Assembly: GCA_905478725.1 (NCBI GenBank)
Contig: CAJQJT010000172.1
Coordinates: forward strand, 1-5,982
DNA: 5,982 bases
Direction of reading: 5' to 3'
From: an uncultured Pseudomonadales bacterium
Lineage (GTDB): Bacteria > Pseudomonadota > Gammaproteobacteria > Pseudomonadales > Porticoccaceae
Below the pieces are notes generated by a model. The model was given only the letters and a program-made list of their open reading frames with translations, did not search any database and was not told the origin of the DNA. Position numbers and translations under genes: made by a program. Of this stretch, positions 5,581 through 5,982 are shown one piece after another. How positions within the stretch are numbered: position 1 is the first letter of the stretch; each line of letters opens with the position of its first letter.

Positions 5581-5982
5581 TTCGTCTCTTGTCTCGGCGG
5601 TTTGTTTAATCCCATAGGGGAATTGGATAGCAGTGCTAATCGGCTCTCCCGCAACTAATTTGGGTCTGTAACGCTGTGCGCGGATATCTTTAAAAATAGT
5701 GCGGCGGACATTTTTGTCGAGATCTTCCGGTGGGTTAATAATCTCTATATTCCTCGGCACACCGTTGCTAGTGATGGCCATGGAGATCTCCATAGGTTCG
5801 ATTTCAAGTGGCTCTTGGTTACTGGTTTCTTCGCTAGGGGCTTTTTTCTCGCTAAGGGCTTTTTTCTCGCTAAGGGCTTTTTCAGAGCGTTTAGCTGTGC
5901 TGCTAATATCGGTAAATTTAATCAGTCTTGCTTCGCCAAACAATGCTTCTTGCAATTGCTCTGGCTGTTCGCTGTCGCCGAG
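5578..5982 (-). CDS. TonB-like C-terminal domain protein (5' end cut by window)
   Basis: 134 residues are visible and the frame is open to the right edge, so the true start and N-terminal domains are outside. A TTG at 5955 could be read as a start, but coding continues unbroken upstream (LGDSEQPEQ), so I treat the gene as truncated by the window. The first 30 residues are probably helical. A linker with a repeated EKKALS hexapeptide follows, then a compact alpha/beta domain from about residue 62 to 125: EPMEISMAITSNGVPRNIEI, then NPPEDLDKNVRRTIFKDIRA and RYRPKLVAGEPISTAIQF. This matches the TonB C-terminal pattern (G-x-x-x-x-V/I strands, helix, R-x-R/K-P, G-x-P). Such domains occur in energy-transducing TonB proteins and in periplasmic TPR proteins without ExbB/ExbD; no ExbB/ExbD is seen here. 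It heads the visible operon and overlaps the next gene by one base. Confidence 0.88.
   Translation of the reverse strand, partial: LGDSEQPEQLQEALFGEARLIKFTDISSTAKRSEKALSEKKALSEKKAPSEETSNQEPLEIEPMEISMAITSNGVPRNIEIINPPEDLDKNVRRTIFKDIRAQRYRPKLVAGEPISTAIQFPYGIKQTAETRDE
5831..5883 (-). repeat. 18-bp in-frame repeat coding EKKALS hexapeptides
   Basis: Three near-identical units lie in tandem at 5831-5848, 5849-5866 and 5867-5883; the last is one base shorter when aligned this way. Plus-strand consensus is TCGCTAAGGGCTTTTTTC. The coded peptide is EKALS-EKKALS-EKKAPS, a Lys/Glu-rich linker just before the TonB-like domain. Homopolymer T6 runs inside the units add slippage potential. Confidence 0.8.

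Overview
The window carries five genes, all on the minus strand, read from the right edge to the left edge. Both end genes are cut by the window. Nothing on the plus strand looks like a real gene. I see no rRNA, tRNA, mobile element or CRISPR array. The two probable lipoproteins, a TonB-type C-terminal domain and the general style of the proteins suggest a Gram-negative proteobacterium. A marine-type gammaproteobacterium is my best guess, but the sequence alone does not prove it.

Layout in transcription order: (1) 5982-5578, the 3' end of a gene with a TonB-like C-terminal domain; (2) 5578-4727, a Ser/Gly/Pro-rich probable lipoprotein with a charged, helical C-terminal tail; (3) 4711-3509, a 400-residue probable lipoprotein of a conserved uncharacterised type; (4) 3505-2075, a membrane-anchored protein with TPR-like helical repeats and a C-terminal PEGA-like beta domain; (5) a 284-base gap, then 1790-1, a membrane-anchored protein with five tandem PEGA-like repeats and a C-terminal formylglycine-generating-enzyme-like (FGE/SUMF1) domain that runs off the left edge. 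Genes 1-4 are packed with a 1-base overlap and gaps of 15 and 3 bases, so they are very probably one operon. Gene 5 may be read through or may have its own promoter in the gap.

All five products are predicted to act in the cell envelope: two as inner-membrane-anchored proteins facing the periplasm, two as lipoproteins, and one with a periplasmic TonB-type domain. Taken together they look like parts of one envelope-associated assembly whose function I cannot name. There is no kinase, protease, nuclease or transporter in view. The gap before gene 5 holds a degenerate tandem repeat that runs across the stop codon of gene 4. Two coding regions contain short in-frame 18-bp repeats, which are likely sites of length variation.
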